This document shows, piece by piece, positions 21,165 to 34,500 of a stretch of 64,000 nt of DNA (the first letter of the stretch is position 1; the number at the start of each line of letters is the position of its first letter). The translations under genes were made by a program, and so were the position numbers. The notes under the pieces are model-generated. The model searched no databases. It was not told the origin of the DNA and saw nothing but the letters and a program-made list of their open reading frames with translations. Where the stretch lies: the NCBI GenBank assembly GCA_026929865.2, contig CM049395.1, forward strand, positions 34,936,501 through 35,000,500, read 5' to 3'. The DNA is from Hyperoplus lanceolatus. Its lineage: Eukaryota; Chordata; Actinopteri; Uranoscopiformes; Ammodytidae.

Positions 21165-21835
21165 ACATTCCAGAGTCCAAAAGTGTGAGACCACTCGTCA
21201 ACATACAGCCCTGGAAGAAATTAAGAGACCGGTCTGGATTTTTCTTCAATCTGCATCTCTACATCACTTATTGAAAAGGCTTTAAATGACAATATTTCAT
21301 TGTGAATTTGGTAGAAATGTAGTCAGTAGTTTATACTATAAAATCTAAATGTTCATTGTACTCAAATATATGCATCCAAAGAGTAAAACAAGACACTGAA
21401 TATTTGGAGTGGTCTCTTAATTTTTTTCCAGAGCTGTATTTCTATTTTGTATTTGTTCAGGTTCCCAGCTCCATATTAAAACAGCAAACCCTCCAGACTT
21501 GATTTTTCCAACCACCATGTTTAACTTTGAGTTTGATCCACTGTGCTATCATTCTTATCTCCTTTTTTCTCCTCACATACACTATTATGCTGCTGCCTTA
21601 CATAACTGACTTGGAATTATCAGTAAATAGGATTTTCTTTCCCAGTCATCCACTGTGATATTTCTTGATGAACACATACATTATGAAGAACATGTTATAC
21701 TTATACAATATAATATATAGGATGCATTCTACAGATTTCAAAAATCGCTCCATCAGAGTTTTAGATGTATGAATATATTTATAAAACAATATATAACATG
21801 TTTTAAGGTGGTCTCTTTATTTTTGGACCACACTG
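21165..21835. mobile_element. Tc1-like non-autonomous element (outer copy)
   Basis: The left part has AGTCCAAAAGTGTGAGACCACT and the right end GGTGGTCTCTTTATTTTTGG followed by ACCACACTG; read in reverse they are similar inverted ends. The left boundary is uncertain. A second small element (21206-21436) is inserted in it. Confidence 0.5.
21206..21436. mobile_element. 231-base MITE with TA target site
   Basis: The left end CAGCCCTGGAAGAAATTAAG and the reverse of the right end, CAGCTCTGGAAAAAAATTAAG, are near-identical inverted repeats. TA flanks both sides (21204-21205 and 21437-21438), as for Tc1/mariner elements. Confidence 0.8.
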
Positions 21836-21902
21836 AATTTTACCCCACAGAAAACTATAATACCCACAATCCCACACTACAAGGGGAAGCCGCAGAATTC
21901 GT

Positions 21903-21925
21903 GTCACGTGACGCGGTGTCACATG
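21903..21925 (+). promoter_or_regulatory. slc38a7: CLEAR-like E-boxes at the slc38a7 promoter
   Basis: GTCACGTGAC at 21903-21912 matches the CLEAR consensus bound by TFEB/TFE3/MITF exactly. A weaker GTCACATG follows at 21918-21925. Both lie about 80-100 bases before a probable first-exon donor at 22004. Because the product is a lysosomal amino-acid transporter, TFEB-family control is a reasonable inference. Confidence 0.6.
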
Positions 21926-21929
21926 CTCA

Positions 21930-22003
21930 TATGTTTTGTAGGAGCAGCTGGGAACACGGACGCCTCAGTCACTAGCGGAGGCGGAAGCTGTTTGGCACAG
22001 AAG
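21930..22003 (+). other. slc38a7: Probable non-coding first exon of slc38a7
   Basis: A GC-rich stretch downstream of the CLEAR box ends GGCACAGAAG|GTACTG, a usable donor. The next exon of the transcript would start at 23371 after TTGATTACAG. The 5' limit is not visible. Confidence 0.4.
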
Positions 22004-23370
22004 GTACTGTTTCTATTGACCCACTCAACACTTTAACTAACAGGGAATACTTTTAAAAGACCTAGATATGTTTACACGTGTGGTAAAAAAAAATATATTA
22101 AATAAATAGGGCCTAGTTGTATTGGTATTTTTGTTCAGCTAGGTTAAATGTCTGCTAACAAGCTATTGTAGCTCACAGAGTAACAAAAGCTGTGTTGACA
22201 GATGTTATTGTTCGCGTTAATGAAAAGAAAAAAGAAAAGCCGTAATATTGTTTTATCATTTAAAGTAACCAGTATTCTGTCAGTCTGGAATAAACTGGAA
22301 GTGAATGAAATTCAGGTCATTTGGAAATCATATTGTTCCTCTGTAACACTTTTTACTTCTATTATTATTACTACTCCTAGTTTCTATGGACATTGTTCAA
22401 GTGATTTAATGACGGTTTATTTTCATAATGTTTGAAAAATTGTTTGAGATTGAAGTTTGATCTCTAACCCATTGTGCTATTACCATTGTACAAGAGGTAG
22501 CCTATTACATGATCTATCTATGTGAATGACATGTCACTAAATACATGGATAAGAAAGCCTAATTGTCTTAACAGCAAACAAAACAATCAACTATATCTAA
22601 TGCCCGTTTACCTAATATGGCTTAGCTCTCACTTGTGTTTTATTCAGTATTGGTTGAGGAATACTGGTTCCCTATTTGATTTGACCTACAGAATTATATC
22701 TTTCCTTTTATGAATAGCACATACGTGCTATGCAGTGGTCAGTCTGTTAAATTAAACTGAGTTAAGGGGAAGAGTCTGTCTCAGAAAATACCACGAGTGA
22801 AGGTGTGAACTCCCCTCACAGAAAGGAAAACTGTTAATCTACTCTATCCAGCCAGTCAAGCCCATGTCTTTGAATGTTCTTCTTCCTTGTGTGTGTGTTT
22901 TTTCGTAGCTGATAAGATAAAGGAACTTTTCCGGTTCTAATAAACACTAGTGGTCCAAATGCACCATTTGATATACTCATCACGTGACAATATGTAGGAA
23001 CTAAACAGCCCACGTTTACATGTAGGCTTTAACATGAACAATGTTAACCTCCACTTCAACTTTAGTAATTAGGGTTAACTCACTAATGAAAAACCAAATG
23101 TTTTCACTTGGGAACTAACCTTCTTCCAAGAACTTGATCGCTGTACTAAAAAGTGACCAGTGAGCTTGGCATTGTTCACAATACTCCAAACACTAATATA
23201 AATAAAACTGCTTAACAAATATGGAAGTTTGCAAGTGTACAATAACATGTGCTTCATGCCACAACGTATAGCTTTACGCTATAACAATTGTAATATAAGA
23301 ATAAGAAGTAAATAAATATGGAGAGATTATGTGACATTCATGTATTAATGCAATCAATTGTTGATTACAG
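22004..23370 (+). other. slc38a7 leader intron, no features recognised
   Basis: AT-rich sequence between the probable non-coding exon and the start-codon exon. Nothing is recognised in it. Confidence 0.4.
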
Positions 23371-23566
23371 AATACCTGATGGCTCCAACATCACACTGAT
23401 GTAGTGGAACTGAAGACACTGGACACTGGACACATTGGTTGACTATTGACTGTTACTGTCTGTCAATTTATCAACTCAACTGGACCCACTTGATTCGGGA
23501 ACTTATTGACTTGAGTGTGTGAGGCTTGGCAGGCCGAGCTGCAGCCCTTACTGACTGGTCATCATC
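23371..23566 (+). promoter_or_regulatory. slc38a7: slc38a7 5' leader with two short upstream ORFs
   Basis: After the acceptor TTGATTACAG the leader has ATG GCT CCA ACA TCA CAC TGA (23379-23399). Its stop overlaps a minimal start-stop frame ATGTAG (23399-23404). The main ATG follows at 23567. The arrangement holds only if this acceptor is used. Confidence 0.4.
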
Positions 23567-26500
23567 ATGGCGATTAACGCTGATGTGGAGGAGTGGGGCG
23601 GTGTGGGGAGCACAGACCCTGGAGAGCGGGCCTGGCTGCTACAGAGTCCCAGTGTGGACTCAGTGCCTCCTGTGGAGACCAGAGACCAAAGCCAGAGCAG
23701 CGGGGGCGTCTCACTGATAGGAGCTGTCTTCATCGTGGTCAACGCAGCGCTGGGGGCTGGGCTACTCAACTTCCCCGCAGCCTTTAGTATGGCAGGAGGG
23801 ATCACCGCAGGACTGATGCTACAAATGGTGAGAATCATTGTGCCCTCCCTGTCCACCCTGCAACATGTACTTTACTCTGATCAGACTAGAGGCGAAAAGA
23901 GTGTCTTTAAATTGTTTACTATGTCCAGCAACATACTGTATACCAGTCTAAAAAGTAACACAGAGAAGTATGTTCACACATAAAGCTTTATTAAAGGAGA
24001 AGTAAGAGATATGGTCCTTTTTAGCAAACTTCTGATCAGTGACTGCAGTTTGCAGTCCCCTCCTTCCTCCCTACGTCACTACCACATGAACACACAGCCG
24101 TCTTTGTCAGATAGTGCCGTGATGGGGAGCAGCGAGTCATCGTTCACGGGCACAGAGACCCGCCTCTTAATATCGCTCTGTCTCCTGATAAAATCGAGCG
24201 GGATACTCCAAATTTTATTTGGTGGTATATGCAAAGCTGAATGACTGGGAGACCTGTGTTATGAACTGTACACTCTATGAATACAGAGTGATTTAACACG
24301 TATATTAACAAAAAATATCGCTTACTTCTCCTTTAATATAGCACTTTGGAAAACACAGTAACAAAGTGCTTCACACATAAACACATATAGATGAATAGGA
24401 AAATAGAGGTCACACCTGAGAGCTAGGAGAGAGAAATGAAGAAGGATTGAATTACAAAGCACAAGGAGAGATAGACCAGATGCAAGAATGTATTGCATTA
24501 AAGAAGCTGAGAGCACAAATCATAGTGTTTTTAAAATGAAATTTGAATCAAATAGCATCTAAGGAAGAACCTGGCTCCTGCTACTCTCGCTGCTTTGCAC
24601 TGAACATTAGATCGGATAACTGCTGACAGTCTAATATGTATTTTTTGTTAATGTGACCAACACAAGACTGCCTATAGAAAATGGAACTAGCATGTGTTGC
24701 TTCTTGTTTCTCTCTTTCAGTTCATGCTGATCTTCATAATCACCGGACTGGTGATCCTGGGCTACTGCTCCCAGGTATGTGACATCCTGAACATCTTTAT
24801 TTGCATCTCTTTCTCTTCCATATGTTACTCTATCATTTTCTGCAGCCTGTTAATCCTGAATAAGATTGTTAGTATTAGCTTTCCCTCGTTAGTTATGTAA
24901 TAATTCATCTTTTGCGAAATAACTTGGTGCTGTGGTTGCACAAAATCTCAGACTTTCACTTCCCGATGGTTCAGACTTATGCTGACCTGTTGAAACGTAA
25001 CGGAGAAAGAGTCCGTTTGAGATTGAGTCAGTTCATTCATTTCAGTTGTTCATTTTCTTACTTATACATGATGTTTGCTAAGACTCAAAACACTTATTGC
25101 AGACTCTACTGCCTTAAAGTACAAAAATCTGCCATATTCAGCTGTAGGATGAACTTTGCCTTAAACCATGTGATGCGTTTAGAATCGCTGTCATCAAGAG
25201 GAAGATGAACTGCCTGCACTCATCGGCCTTAAGCCATTACCTTGTCTTTAACTGTGTCTTAAACTGAACATGATGAGTCAGCAGTCAGGCCCCTGCTGCA
25301 GGTTTATATCTATGGCTCTCGAGAATTGTACTCTGCATAAGTTAAGAAATGGAAATATAACAGCAGTGTGTTCAACTAGTCCACAAAATAATAATAATAT
25401 TAGTAAATAGAAATGTTATTTCTATATCGCCTTTCAAAACCAAAGTGATACCGTACAATGGCGGAAAAAAGTCATCAGACACAATAGAGAAAAATGAACC
25501 AATCTGTCTTGTTTCTTCAGGTCAGTAACGAAAGCACATATCAGGACGTGGTCCGAGCCTCGTGTGGGAAAGTCACAGGAGTCTTGTGTGAAATAGCCAT
25601 CGCCGTCTACACCTTTGGGACGTGTATCGCTTTCTTTATTGTCATTGGGGACCAGCTGGATCGCTGTAAGTATCATTGGTTTGACAATCTTTGAACTTAG
25701 TCAAGTTTCTTTCTTAGAGGTACAGTGTGTAATATCCAAGTATTTAGCAGCATCTAGTGCTGAGATTTTAGATGTCAATGCTCCCTTGCAACACACTCCC
25801 TTTGGAAGAATTTACAGAAGCTACGGAATTTGCCTTCACCCTGAGTAATCTGGGTGACTCCCAATCTGCTACAATGCAATAAGATACAGGACCAGTCTGA
25901 GCTTGAATAAATTCAAGGATAAATCCCAAATTGTTCATTTTCATTGTCAGTATTCGTTTCTGCGCTACTGTAGAAACATGGCTGTGCAACATGGTGGTAC
26001 AGCTGGCTCCCATATAGGTATAAAAGGCTCAATCTAAGTGAATTAAAAAAACACTTTTATTTTCAAGCGATTGTAATTCAAAGATACTTGTGACTATAAT
26101 GTTCCATTTGCCCATATTACATTTCTTCCAAGTCTGTTCTGAAAAATGCCCATAGATTGTACACACTGTACCTTTAACCTCTTGACAGTGGAAAAATCTC
26201 GTTTCTCAGAGGTCGGTCGCACATTTGCCCTACATTTCATTGATCTGTGTGTTTGACCAAAGGAAGATGTCAGGTTGTAGTTGCAACCTTTTTAAAAAGA
26301 AAAATCTGGAACATAATTGACCAGGGCAAGCACTTAAAAGTTCAAGATCATGTGACCCACCGTTTACTTTTCCTCAAGCTAAGACGCTGACAGTGTAGAA
26401 AACTTAATCTTGGGGTTAGGGTTTGGAGCTGTGACTTAAATTATCTACTTTGCTAAATCTCTAACAGTGTGTACAGTTAACTTGCACTGTGTGGGACTCT

Positions 26501-29157
26501 GTACTCGAATCCAGCAATCCAGTTTACTGCCTCTTTCCTCCTGTCTGTCTGTCCATCTCTTAAGTGTTTTTGTGATTTTGTATGTGTTTTTGCAGTGATC
26601 GATGTAGCAAGGCACGCCGGAGACGTCCCAGTCTGGTACACTGACCGCAAATTCATCATATGTGTCGTTGCCGTCCTGGTTATTCTCCCTCTCTCTATCC
26701 CAAAAGAGATCGGGTTTCAGAAATATGCCAGGTACAAACAATGAATGAAGGAATGAATGACAACTTCTTCATTTATAATTATCAGGAAAAAACTTAATAT
26801 TTTGTGTGATTATGCAATAAACCTTTTAATTCATTTCATACAAGTAAATTCACACAATCATTGACATGTTGCTGTTCTCCGTTACAGTGCGCTGAGTGTG
26901 ATGGGTACCTGGTACGTGACCATCGTGGTCATTTTAAAGTACATCTGGCCCGATAAAGAGATACATCCGGCCCCCCTCCCCACCACGTGAGCTCAGCACA
27001 CACTTTTCATGACGCTGCCTTTTGCTTTACGCAGCTAACCGCTTTCTTTAGAGGAAAAAAACATTTGACTGATCTGGTTATAGCCATGTGCATATACTCA
27101 TTCACTCAGAAACATCGGCATCCTCGTGATCTTGCTTTGCTCCTGTCGCTAAACCATTATGTTTGTTACAGTTCTGCTTCCTGGACCACAGTTTTCAATG
27201 CAATGCCCACCATATGCTTTGGTTTCCAGGTACCTCTTCATTTGGTATCATTTGAGATCATAGATCAATTCCATGCACTTCTTTTGAGTGTAATAATAAT
27301 GAATTCTCTCTCTGTCTCTCTCTCTCTCTCTCTCTGCAGTGCCATGTCAGCTGTGTGCCGGTGTTCGACAGCATGAAAAAGAAAGCGCTCAAATCCTGGG
27401 GAATTGTCGTCATTCTCAGCATGATCATCTGTCTCTTCGTTTACACAGGAACAGGTATCATCACAGTTACTGCTTTCACACAGACACAGTTCTGGTCTGA
27501 ACTAGAACTCAGAACCTTTTTGCTTCGTGGCGAACCGGCCGGCATACACATCATGCTCTTGCTCTTTCTCGTGATGCTCTCTAACTTCTCCTTGAAGTCT
27601 GTCAGTTTTCATTTTCTGCTGCCTTGGAAATTGTTGCTTCCTTCCAATGTATTGGTTTGGAAGAAAGAAAGCCCCTTAGTGTGCACTCAATAATATATAC
27701 TCAATGATGTACCTAATAACCTTTCTCACATGCGTTGACTTGTGATCACATTAATGAAAGAGGTTTTTATCAGATACAATAAAGTACTGTTGATGTTTTT
27801 CGGTTGAAATAATGCTGAAACCCATAGTGTAGCTGTTACACGTCAGACATGGTTTGACTGGCTGTTAGTCAATGCCTGAATTCTTGTGTTTGGTGTTTGA
27901 CCAGGCGTGTGTGGCTTCCTGACGTTTGGCTCCAACGTCAGTCAGGACGTGTTGATGTCATATCCTCCTGACGACATCCCTGTCGCCATCGCAAGAGCTT
28001 TCATCGTCATCTGTGTCATCACCTCCTACCCCATTCTACACTTCTGTGGCAGGTAAGCTGCTGCAGTGACAAACTCAACATACTGTGTGAATATTTGAAG
28101 CTATAGGAAGGTGTAGTTACAGCCTCATGTTACCTTACACATTAGGGATGGGAGTCATCAATAAAAAAAAAAATATATTTGTGTATATTATGTTAAAATG
28201 TTTTTTTTAGTTGAATTGTATTTAAAGTTCAAATCTTCAGTTAAAAAGTGTTTTCTTTACAAGTTCAATATAAGTAGAATGTTCACAAAGTGTAATCGTG
28301 AATCGGTATTAGTCAAATTGATCGAGATTTTGATTTTTTAATTGAGCAGCCTTATAACACATAAAAGAATGATCCAGTTCAAACAATGGGATGTAGAGAT
28401 TAAAAAGAAAAAAACATTTGTATTGGACAAAGACAACTCTCCTAATGTATTCATCATGTGACTGTGTGTCTCTTCCAGGGCAGTGATTGAGGGCCTGTGG
28501 CTGCGTTTCCAGGGCGAGCAGGTGGAGGTGTGTGTGCGTCGGGAGCAGAGGAGGAGGATCCTGCAGACCCTGCTGTGGTTCGTGGTCACCCTGGTCCTGG
28601 CGCTCTTCATCCCAGACATCGGTCGGGTTATCTCGCTGATCGGAGGGCTGGCCGCTTGCTTTATCTTTGTCTTCCCAGGTAACACTCCCCTCATGCTATG
28701 TTTTTCTACAGGTTCAAGTGTCTGTGTCTGTTTTAAATGCCTCACTGTTACGTCTGTCCTTTGTGTCTTTAACTCAACAGGTATGTGTTTGATACAAGCC
28801 AAGCTGTCGGAGACGGACAACCGCTCTGCCAGGTGAGACACTGCTTAGTTTATGGATATCCTTCCTTTTAATACAGCTGATCCCAGTGTATTTATATAGT
28901 ATTCTTTATTTGTTCATTTTTCCAAAGACTCAACAACCTTAAATTGTTTCGCATATAAATAAACAATTTAAATCGAGTGCTCGTTAAAGAGAAAATGTTA
29001 TTAATTGAAATTTGTGTAAACTCATTTTCTTTATTGTTGCTGCCTCTTTAACAGCTGGCACGTATTGGTGGTCTTCGGTGTGGTCATGATAACGCTCGGC
29101 GCCTTCATCTTCGGCCTTACCACGACAAACTCCATTTATCAAGACATCATCAGCTAA
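23567..29157 (+). CDS. slc38a7: Lysosomal neutral amino acid transporter SNAT7
   Basis: SLC38A7 (SNAT7) is known to export glutamine and asparagine from lysosomes. Eleven coding exons: 23567-23827, 24721-24774, 25521-25665, 26596-26731, 26888-26986, 27172-27229, 27340-27454, 27905-28052, 28479-28678, 28781-28832, 29055-29157 (TAA). The total is 1371 bases, 456 aa; human has 462. All introns are GT-AG and phases agree. Diagnostic stretches are [18 protein letters not shown] (first membrane segment), [59 protein letters not shown] and [19 protein letters not shown]. The N terminus [11 protein letters not shown]...LLQSP matches the family. Introns carry MITEs. The gene converges on the cathepsin A-like gene, and both have upstream CLEAR-like sites. 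Confidence 0.97.
23991..24336. mobile_element. MITE in the first coding intron of slc38a7
   Basis: Near-perfect 22-base inverted ends (21 of 22) start TTAAAGGAGAAGTAAG. The 346-base body has no coding capacity. The superfamily is undetermined because the target duplication is ambiguous. Confidence 0.8.
24337..24500 (-). repeat. Probable LINE/SINE tail fragment
   Basis: Directly after the MITE, the text ATAGCACTTTGGAAAACACA and ACAAAGTGCTTCACACATAAAC resembles the reverse of common teleost LINE tails. It is a resemblance by eye only. Confidence 0.3.
25716..26176. mobile_element. MITE with AGGTACAGTGTGTA ends in slc38a7
   Basis: Inverted ends AGGTACAGTGTGTAA (25718-25732) and TACACACTGTACCT (26160-26173) bound about 460 bases without coding capacity. 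A 3'-half relative lies in a gas8 intron (46440-46560). It sits 50 bases after an exon donor. Confidence 0.82.
27302..27336 (+). repeat. slc38a7: TC microsatellite forming a splice-acceptor tract
   Basis: A (TC)n run lies immediately before GCAG at the 27340 exon start. Confidence 0.9.
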
Positions 29158-31015
29158 AAGTAACTTTATGATTATTGTTGTTGAAGACAGAAAAGAAAGA
29201 AGAGAGGAGTTTTTAAGTTGTTGTTAGCTGTGCTGCTATTCTGAGTTACTGGAAAAGATGGAGGATAAAATCTCATGACACTCATTTAGAAAATCAAGAC
29301 CTCCGCACGCAGCATGTCACATCCCTGCTCCATGCGAGTTAAAGCTCCTCATCTCTGGACTCGGTTATAGTCAGAGACGCCAAGTGACTTCTGACATTCA
29401 GCCTTTTATTTTATGTAATGTTCAATTTGCATGCGTTTCTGTTTTTATGATGTTTTTTTTTCAACAGTTTTTGACAGTGTAGATATATACAGGAAGCTCC
29501 CCCCCCCCGTCTCCGGGCGACACGTTCCTGTCCCGTTTTAAAAGAGCTGACGGACTTTGTACAGAAAAAGGTCTTTACAATCAAATTGATTTTAATAATG
29601 AAATTGTACCAATTTGTGTATTTTAACACCTGCACGTCAAAGAGAATGTTTCTTATTGAACATGCTGTGGTTCCAAGGGCCAGACTTTTTTTTGTTGTTG
29701 CTGCTGCTCGTAGTTTGTTCACAAATTAAGAACAATTTGTCTCATCTAGACAATTGAACCGAGTGATAGGTTTTGCACAAACTGCAACACAGCTTGATTA
29801 ATGAGCGCTGTGTTAACTGCAGGGCTGGGCAGTTCTTGTCGATTTGTTCCTTTTCCAGTCAGTACCTCGAAATGAGTTGAACTCGAACAAATCGTAATTT
29901 CACTTATTTATTTTTTACTTTTGTTTTCTTATATATTTCCTTATATTTTTTTATAAAGTTAGAATTAGTAGGATGATGGTTTTTATATAAACATTGCGCA
30001 CAGATATGCAGCCTGTCCAAAGTGCAGCGCCCTCCAAAGTCAGAATATGAAAACTCAAACTCTTGCCAGAGTTGCCAATTCCTCAAAAGAGTGGGTTTGA
30101 GAATCATACTGTGATTGTGAATGTGAGAACAAGTGGATGTAACCAACACAGAATTCAGTTGTAGCCTTGGTGCATAAATGACACATTTCATTTTACTCGA
30201 ATCATTTTATACCACTGCAGACTTTGTTACTAGCTCAAGTAATAAGAAGTTAGAAATATATTTTGCTCATTTTAAAACAAAGGTGTGAGTTCTCGTTTGT
30301 TCTTTATGCCCCAATGTTTAAGACATCCAATTAACATTTAAGATGTTCATATCACAATTATTAATATCATGGAGTTGGTTGCAAGTTAACTATCAACCAA
30401 GCAGCTGGTTTGGTATATTTAAAATAAGTAACGTGTTTGCATTGACAAAGTAATCAAGATGAAACCGATTTGACTAAATTGAGTGACTATCACAGATTAT
30501 CAGTGGTACATTGAGCATGTTATAATCTATTTAAGTAAGATTCAAGACTTTTGTTTTTTACTATTTATCCAGGTTTTATTTGTAACATGAGGGAGAGCAA
30601 AGGTAAAAGGGATTTTTTTCTTACTTACAGAAAATTGAATACATTGTATTTGAAACACTGACTTACATCAAGATGTTTACTTTATAATTTATAGGAAAGA
30701 AGCTACAGTCAAAACAGTTGCCATTCAAACTAGTGACTTGATTATTTCATTGTGGACTACATTTTTATGATTTGATGGTGAGACACTTGCATCGCATCAA
30801 ATTCGTATGATATTTAGTTTTACTTTTGGTGCTGCAGACTGAATGAATGTCATGTGCATTTATGATTTCTGTCATTAACTGTATTTTAGGATGTAAACTT
30901 TTTGCTGAGGCATTTTGTTAATCAAGTTGATTTGCATACATGAACGTTCGTGACAACTTTTATTGGAAAAAAAACTACCAGTAATATTCCAATAGATGAA
31001 CTACAATAAAAGGCA
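29158..31015 (+). other. slc38a7: slc38a7 3' untranslated region (inferred)
   Basis: No other gene is seen. Candidate signals are AATAAA within ACAATAAAAGG near 31005 and within TTTTAATAAAGAG near 31050. The opposing gene's signal is at 31223, so the two transcripts end close together. Confidence 0.4.
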
Positions 31016-31222
31016 TGTGAATGAACCAATGTCTGTTCAAAACCTTTTAATAAAGAGACAAATCCAAGTGAAATTGATGTTTGAGAGTTTATTTTAGCTC
31101 AGAATAATGACTTCGAACCACTTTTACAAAATGTCAGAAATCAATATTCAGCTTTGCATCAGTGCCTCTGAAAACTGACAGACAACATAGGAATCAAAGC
31201 TCAATATGTATTTTTAGTATAT

Positions 31223-31228
31223 TTTATT
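31223..31228 (-). terminator. Poly(A) signal of the cathepsin A-like gene
   Basis: The minus strand reads TTTTAAATAAAATATAC, an AATAAA about 310 bases after the stop codon. Confidence 0.55.
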
Positions 31229-31540
31229 TAAAATCCAATGTGACAGAGCAAAGTCAACAATGTCCATCTCCAAATACTCACGCACTGCTGAAAACGAAGC
31301 TTCAATCAAAGCTTGTACTTTGTACATTCAAGCAGAGCAATGTAAATCCTGCCCTGTCCCAAAATTTGCACCAGAGTGGGTTCTCAGAAAATACAAGCTC
31401 AAAGACATAGTGGATCATCTCAGGCATTCAAATGGTGGCAAACACACACTCCATTGTATTGTAGTCAAGCCTTTAAACACCTCATTTTTCTTCCTTCACA
31501 TAAAGGTTTTAAACTTTCTACCAATGTTAGGAGTATGTAC

Positions 31541-34500
31541 TCAGTAGGGGCCATTTGTTATGAAAGACTGGAACATGTGGAACGCTGGACCTGGAGCCCA
31601 CTGAGGAACCATGTGCCCTGCACCCTGAAACACAGAAGAGCGATGTGTCACAGTAATGCAACTCTATCATCAAAGTAAAAACATGATGATAATCGTGCTT
31701 TTTAAAAAGGCAGATACGAAGCACTGGCTGTTACCTTGACTGTGAGGAATGTCAGGTTTCCAAACTGTTGGTAGAATCCAGCAACCTGGTCGTCATGGAG
31801 CCAGCTCTGGTACTTAGTGGTCGCCTGTGAACATTTATTGTGATTGTCTTTCAGAGAAAAAAAAAAGTATATTTCCTTTATTTATTTATTTAAATCAAAG
31901 TTCCTACCTTCAGACCAAGGTCTTCCACAAACCACTGGTCACCCAGGAAGTTGCAGGCCATGTCTGTGTCTCCGTTGTAGACCAGCGCCCGTAGGCCCAC
32001 TGAGAGCAGCTTCAGATAAACATCTTTCATGGTTGCGTACAGGGTGGTGTACCCTGCTCCAACAAACTCACTACGAGAACAGAAGAGCGGATTATGATGA
32101 TCGACCCATCTTAAACCAACTGCACACAGAAAGGACGGGCTTCTCTAAAGAACTACGGCTATTCAGAAGTCAGACACCTGGGTATTCCTGCATCTCAAAC
32201 TTAATTGAGATGCAGAAACACCTAAATATTTTAGATTTTGAAGTATTTGTGTTTTAACAAATTGTTTAAATATTGCAATACAAGACCAACTACAGGCAAA
32301 GAAACACCCATACAGATGCTTCCTTCCTGTAAAAAGGTGGTATCTCATTCAATACATTCCTGATAGTGCAGTAACATACCTGCAGAGGTCCCACTGTGGC
32401 AGAGCATCAGGAATGTGTAGCGCCTTCCTCACATCTCCTCTGTTCAGCCAGTTCTTCTGAGCCGTGCTGTTGATGCAGGGAGGGACTTCGGCCAGACGAG
32501 TGAAAGAACGTCCTCCTTCTAAAAGCTAAATTAAAATCATTTTATCATTAACATAACAAGACAAACAAAGGATTTAAAGCGCATGTGAACAGGCCACAGA
32601 GGTAAACACTCACCTTTTTGGTGTGTGACCATTTCCTGACATTCTTAAACAGGTGACTCATGGTCATCTCGTAGCCTTGGTGGGATCTTCTGCCACCCTC
32701 ACAATCCAAGTACAGGGCGTACTCATTAAGACCGCTATCATACACAATACCAAAGGCCACGTTCACCTTAAGGGAGACCAGGACCAAGTTAAACAATCGG
32801 AAATCTTTCACTGGGAAAGCAACAGAGAGTCCTGGCTGAATTGTAAAGTAATAGTGCCCACGTACCTGCGTCATGCAGGTCTCTGAACTGGAGTTGAAGA
32901 AGTTACACTTCCCCTTGTCACAGCAATTTGTGTTCAGATCACGCCACAAACTGCACATAAAATATAGCTTTAAAATGAAAATCACTCCATCAACTAAATA
33001 CAGGAGTCACTTTTTGACAGTCAATGCTATCAATAGTGGTATAGTGATACAAAACACAAGCATGCATTTTATTGGCAGAATTACAACCGTGACAATAAGT
33101 TGAAAAAAGTTTACTTTTTTTTAAACAATACTCTGTTGATCCTTGTAACAGCCAATCTAAACTTTTAGATGAACAAATTATTTATTCACAGAATCCATGT
33201 TTTTTGTGTGTGAAAATGACAGTGTCCACTGTCTTATGGATCCTGATGGTTTTTAATTCAAATGCATCATGTTATCAATATGGTGTCTATTGCTGAATGA
33301 ACGAAAGGTAACACAACAGCACCTCTTTTTAAAACACATCCCCTCAAAGTAAAACCAAGTTCCACTTACTCTTCTCCAAAGATTCCGTGGTAGTATCCAA
33401 AGTAGATCAGAGCTTGGTTGTTGAAAGCAAAGCTGCTGAGACCATTTCCCACTGAAAAGCCCTGAATAGAAAAATATATTTGAGGGAGTTTAAGAGGCAA
33501 AACAACATCACCATCAAGAAACTGCATTCTGGTGTTTGTATCGATACTGAGCAGTTGGTGGTGCTAAAGAGCAACATGTCTGAGGCTCAAGAGAAGTTTG
33601 CATCTATTTAAGAAATATTGGTAAAATGACTAAAGTGTTTGCATCAAATATGGAAATGTACTGTTAACTAATGTTATCAAATGAAGTGGATAAGGAAGCA
33701 TCAACGTTGCAGAAAATCGAATAAATTGTACAGTACTTGAGTAAATGTACTTTAGTTAATTTGCACATGTGATGTTGCATGAAGCCGCTCACCTGGAAGT
33801 TGATTTTAGCTTCTCCAGTGGCCACGCGCAGGCTGAGGGTCGGTGCGTAAATCCCACCGTAACTTTCCCCAAAGATGAAGAACTCATTCTGAGTGAAGTT
33901 TGGGAACTTTTTAAAGAAACTCTGCAGGGCTTTGTAATTATCATCAGCGACCTAGGAGAAGAACATAGGCCTATGTTATGGAGAAGCCGTTTCCAAGCTT
34001 TTCATAAATAGGGGAGTCCCATCAGTGTCTTTAACTCAACTCACCTGGTCATCGTCTATGGCATACTTCTGGTCATCAGAGTAGGAATATCCCACTCCTG
34101 CAGGGGATTCTACATACAGCACATTGGCAATCTTGTTCCAGCTAAACTTGTTCTCATACAGAGTGGCCCCGTCATCATTTACCTGAAAAGAAAATGCATC
34201 CATCAAATCAGTTTTATTTCTATAGCCCAATATCATAAGTAGACATTTGCCTCAGTGGGCTTCACATTCCGTACAGTATGACACCTGCCCTTAGACCCTT
34301 AGCTCGGCTGAGAAAAAACTCCCAGTAATAAAAGAGTCAGAGAGTTGACGGAGGAAGGGATCCCTCTCCCAGGACGGACATCAAGCAATAGATGTCGCAT
34401 GTACAGAAAATAATAAAACATCACAAAGGAATACAATCATTGACAAGATGTTTACGTGGTAATACTAAAGTAAAGTGTGAATAGTGAATAGTGTGGATGC

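Noticed and set aside
28140-28350. A possible transposon in a slc38a7 intron (AAATCGGTATT-like text)
   Set aside because: No inverted ends or target duplication could be found.
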